A stretch of DNA of 64,000 bases. Origin: Nitrososphaerota archaeon. GTDB taxonomy: Archaea; Thermoproteota; Bathyarchaeia; Bathyarchaeales; Bathycorpusculaceae. Below, piece by piece: positions 61,759 through 64,000 of this stretch. Positions within the stretch are counted from its first letter, which is position 1; each line of letters opens with the position of its first letter. A program made the position numbers and the translations under genes. The notes beneath the pieces are model-generated. The model saw only the letters and a list, made by a program, of their open reading frames with translations, had not been told where the DNA came from and ran no database searches. The stretch is from assembly GCA_031274765.1 (NCBI GenBank), contig JAISPR010000153.1, forward strand, positions 97,608-161,607, read 5' to 3'.

Positions 61759-62478
61759 ATGGCGATAACTATGGCGAAGGTAACAATAAAATGTATACAC
61801 TGCAATGCGAAAATGTAGTAAAAATGAACAAACAACCAAACAACACCACACGATACAAATGCAACAATTACAAAAAACATTCCAAACAAAACACACAAAC
61901 AAAGACACACCACCTCAAACCAAACTATCGATAATAAAAACCCACAAACGACAAAGCACACAAGACACCACACGCATCTTAGGCATTAGCCCAAATACCA
62001 TCTAAAAGTTTTAAAAAAACAAAAACCACCAAACAAACCTACCCCAAATACAAAACCCCACCAAACCACTCACCATACGTCTAGAAATGGATGAATGCGG
62101 AGCAAAGTCTATTACAAAAAACACCCTACCGATTATGACATACCATAGATCATGATACGAACGATATTGGAGCTATGTTTTTGGAACGCGTAAACGTGAA
62201 ATGTTAGAAGCGCTTGGGGCTTTATTAAAAGGGTTGAATTTGAATATAACGGGTGTATTTTCAAATGATAATTTTGCGTATCATGAAGTTATACCAAACA
62301 TATTTTACGTACAGGCAAACGGAATACGCAGCATATTTGGCGTAAGCATTTGACGTTTTGTGTGAGGTTGTAACGTTTGGCTCGCAAGACTATTTGTTAT
62401 TCTAAGTCTTGGGATATGCATGCTGTTGTTTTTGGTTTGGTCATAAATGTATTGGAATTTGGAAATAAACTGATTTGA
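61759..62478 (+). pseudogene. Decayed IS1-family transposase
   Basis: Reading across frames, the segment gives MAITMAKVTIKCIHCNAKM then a TAG; DTTRILGISPNTI; LEMDECGAKSITK; RYWSYVFGTRKREMLEALGA with LLKGLNLNITGVFSND; and finally LARKTICYSKSWDMHAVVFG before TGA 62476-62478. These match, in order, the zinc finger, the HTH (ILGISPNTV), the DDE region (D-E...W-Y-V-F-G) and the LARKTIxFS(R/K)S tail of IS1 transposases. Several stops and at least two frameshifts make it non-functional. Confidence 0.8.
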
Positions 62479-62486
62479 AACATGAC

Positions 62487-63428
62487 CTATTTCTTATGTT
62501 TCACCTCAACATTATGCTTTGACACAGCATTTTTGGTTTTACCAGATGGGTTAACCGAATTTTTTTTAATCAATAACATTACAACTACAATAACAACGGT
62601 AACTATAATTATCACCCCTACATAGACGATAATTTGACTTATAGGCACACTAAAGAGACTACCCGGGGCTTCTGTGACTATGGGTCCTGGAGAGGGAGTT
62701 ACAACAATTGTTGGTGCCTCCCCCTGAAGCACAGGCCCGGTAAGTTGAACCAACAAAGAATAACTGGCGATTTTTTGATACTCTAAAGCAGATGTTTGAT
62801 TTACATCAAACGCACCAACTTCAAAACTCATGGTTTCTAAAGGCGCCAAACTATTAGCAACACGTAAATCAGTATGGCCTACACCAACAATCGTGCCTTG
62901 GTCGTTAAAGAACGTAGCGATAACTTGGACATTTTTTGCTTCTTGATTACCAGTATTTTTGAGTTCACCGGTAACCCAAAACGCACCATCTTTAGCGACA
63001 ACACCCTGATCATTTGTAACTACAACATCTGAATAGAGGTAATTTGAGGTTGCCTCTGCCTGAAGGATTATAAAATCCGCTATGACCTCCCCATCAATCC
63101 AGTAACTGGTACCAAGCGAATCAAACTCTAAGTAGAAAGGAGCCTTCTGCTGAGGAATCAAATTTTCAACCCATGCTTGGGCAGAAGCTTCCGCTTGGGT
63201 GCCATCAGAAAAAGTTAAAACGGCACCAATTATGACCGAGGAAACTGTATCGGGACCTGTGTTTTGGACTTCTCCAACCACAATAAAATAACCATAACTG
63301 TCATAATAGCAACCGTAATTACCTAACACTTTAATACTGGAGAGTTGACCTTCAATTTTTGGTACGAAAATCAAACATAGAGACACTGCAAGTAGCAGGA
63401 TTAGTAAACAAACAACAATTTTTTTCAT
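62487..63428 (-). CDS. Membrane-anchored FxLYD-type envelope protein
   Basis: This 313-residue protein faces outward. The N-terminal signal/anchor is KIVVCLLILLLAVSLCLIFV; two FxLYD-like immunoglobulin-type domains follow at about residues 33-130 (YFIVVGEVQNTGPDTVSSVI) and 135-225 (FWVTGELKNTGNQEAKNVQV), then a Pro-rich linker (VVTPSPGPIVTEAPG), a C-terminal membrane helix (VYVGVIIIVTVVIVVVMLLI) and a basic cytoplasmic tail. No enzymatic motif is present; a structural or adhesive surface role is likely. It is convergent with the IS1 remnant. Confidence 0.8.
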   Translation of the reverse strand: MKKIVVCLLILLLAVSLCLIFVPKIEGQLSSIKVLGNYGCYYDSYGYFIVVGEVQNTGPDTVSSVIIGAVLTFSDGTQAEASAQAWVENLIPQQKAPFYLEFDSLGTSYWIDGEVIADFIILQAEATSNYLYSDVVVTNDQGVVAKDGAFWVTGELKNTGNQEAKNVQVIATFFNDQGTIVGVGHTDLRVANSLAPLETMSFEVGAFDVNQTSALEYQKIASYSLLVQLTGPVLQGEAPTIVVTPSPGPIVTEAPGSLFSVPISQIIVYVGVIIIVTVVIVVVMLLIKKNSVNPSGKTKNAVSKHNVEVKHKK

Positions 63429-63596
63429 CCAAATGACCTCTCGTTACTTGCATCGTAACGGAAGTATAAAACAGTTTTTCCAAATCCAACTTTAGAACAA
63501 TATTATTTGTACCAGATGCCACTTACGTTTATGACTACAAACCATGTAGACAACATAAACGTTTGAGATTTAAATTACATGCGTATAAAAAGCTTC
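63429..63596. other. Short spacer upstream of the FxLYD gene
   Basis: This is the promoter side of the minus-strand FxLYD gene. No repeat copy and no further gene was recognised. Confidence 0.4.
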
Positions 63597-63734
63597 TTAC
63601 TGTTTACATTCATCAAGTTGTTTACGCAAAAACAAAAAACTATCGCGCGCCAAAAACGAAAAACAACCCTCCACAATAGAGCTCAAATTAACTTCGAACC
63701 ATTTTTGAGGATCCAACACCAGCACATCCAACAT
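63597..63734 (-). CDS. Possible small protein, 45 residues
   Basis: On the minus strand ATG 63734 to TAA 63597-63599 reads MLDVLVLDPQKWFEVNLSSI, then a part with CFSFLARDSFLFLRKQLDEC and a short end. The composition is protein-like and GAAGGT lies 9 nt before the ATG. The frame is open a further 13 codons upstream, so it could also be the tail of a lost gene. I do not recognise it. Confidence 0.35.
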   Translation of the reverse strand: MLDVLVLDPQKWFEVNLSSIVEGCFSFLARDSFLFLRKQLDECKQ

Positions 63735-63932
63735 ATCCACTAACCTTCGATGTAAACTACCCGCTTATGATAAAATCTATAAATCACCCCAATCTTGCCA
63801 TCAACCACAATCATACCTCAACAAATAAGCTGAACCTCCAACACCCAAAAACTAGCGAAAATCCTTAAAAAATGACAAAAATCAACCACAAAAATTCATT
63901 AACAAAAAAAAGAAAAGGGAAAAATAATTAAT

Positions 63933-64000
63933 CTACGCACGCTTACGCAACAAAAGCAAAGCCAACAAAGCACCAACAACAGCAATCGCAACAATAATAC
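63933..64000 (-). CDS. C-terminal end of a membrane-anchored protein (partial)
   Basis: The minus-strand frame entering from beyond the window ends at TAG 63933-63935 and encodes IIVAIAVVGALLALLLLRKR-A, a single membrane helix followed by a basic tail. This is the usual C-terminal anchor of archaeal surface proteins. An oligo-A run at 63903-63918 (T on the minus strand) follows as a terminator. Its main part lies outside the window. Confidence 0.6.
   Translation of the reverse strand, partial: IIVAIAVVGALLALLLLRKRA

Noticed and set aside
61612..61973. Minus-strand Cys/Phe/Val-rich frames
   Set aside because: They are antisense to the IS1 transposase remnant and low-complexity.
1..64000. CRISPR arrays, tRNA and rRNA genes
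   Set aside because: No regularly spaced direct repeats and no cloverleaf-like sequence with a GGTTCRA arm were noticed by eye; a tRNA scan would settle it.

Overview
The window is archaeal chromosomal DNA, AT-rich and gene-dense except for several 0.7-1.3 kb spacers filled with small inverted-repeat elements. Archaeal identity rests on ribosomal proteins S25e, S28e, L24e and L7Ae, the L3-L4-L23-L2-S19 run, a TFB-type transcription factor, Gar1, PCNA, the primase small subunit PriS, a GINS subunit, deoxyhypusine synthase, the F420 gene cofE and a tetraether-lipid-synthase-type radical SAM protein. A bacterial-type NADP methylene-tetrahydromethanopterin dehydrogenase, a complete DapL-type lysine cluster, UPF0147 and abundant TTG/GTG starts behind Shine-Dalgarno-like motifs fit a member of the Bathyarchaeia; that placement is an inference, since no rRNA gene is present.

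Layout. 0-5.2 kb: cofE, an SCP2 protein, an intact IS1634/IS4-like insertion sequence with recognisable ends, one orphan gene and a pile of four small repeat elements. 5.3-11 kb: two convergent deoxyhypusine-synthase paralogues, a B12-binding radical SAM enzyme and a methyltransferase. 11-12.1 kb: repeats. 12.1-16.2 kb: a tight minus-strand operon (flavoprotein, zinc-ribbon protein, coiled-coil protein, SPFH protein with zinc ribbons, small membrane protein) resembling bacterial YdjFGHI-type membrane-stress modules. 16.3-20.7 kb: a PadR regulator, UPF0147, and a p27-type zinc protein/unknown/ABC-2 exporter run. 20.7-28.4 kb: cysK-cysE, a decayed helix-turn-helix gene, a HAD nucleotidase, a 49-residue zinc-ribbon protein, an AcoX-type kinase, a DegT aminotransferase and small conserved genes. 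28.4-30.8 kb: tetraether synthase divergent from a TrmB regulator. 31-37.2 kb: a soluble multi-PAS histidine kinase, repeats, mtdB and an MscS channel. 37.3-43.5 kb: dapA-dapB-asd-lysA-dapF-dapL. 44.4-46.6 kb: L7Ae-S28e-L24e divergent from gar1-tfb. 46.6-51 kb: repeats around a metallo-hydrolase-rtcB pair. 51-53.1 kb: trpB2 divergent from an ACT-type regulator. 53.3-56.5 kb: the first five genes of the S10 ribosomal operon. 57.3-61.4 kb: a polyprenol-phosphate mannosyltransferase-like enzyme, then PCNA divergent from priS-gins. 61.7-64 kb: an IS1-family transposase pseudogene, an FxLYD-type envelope protein, a possible small protein and the tail of another membrane-anchored protein.

The strongest structure not explained by genes is the set of at least six distinct families of 100-250 bp non-coding elements with terminal inverted repeats (called A to F here). 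Members recur two to six times in the window, in both orientations, only between genes, often abutting or nested. None shares ends with the two transposase genes seen here. No CRISPR array, tRNA or rRNA gene was recognised.
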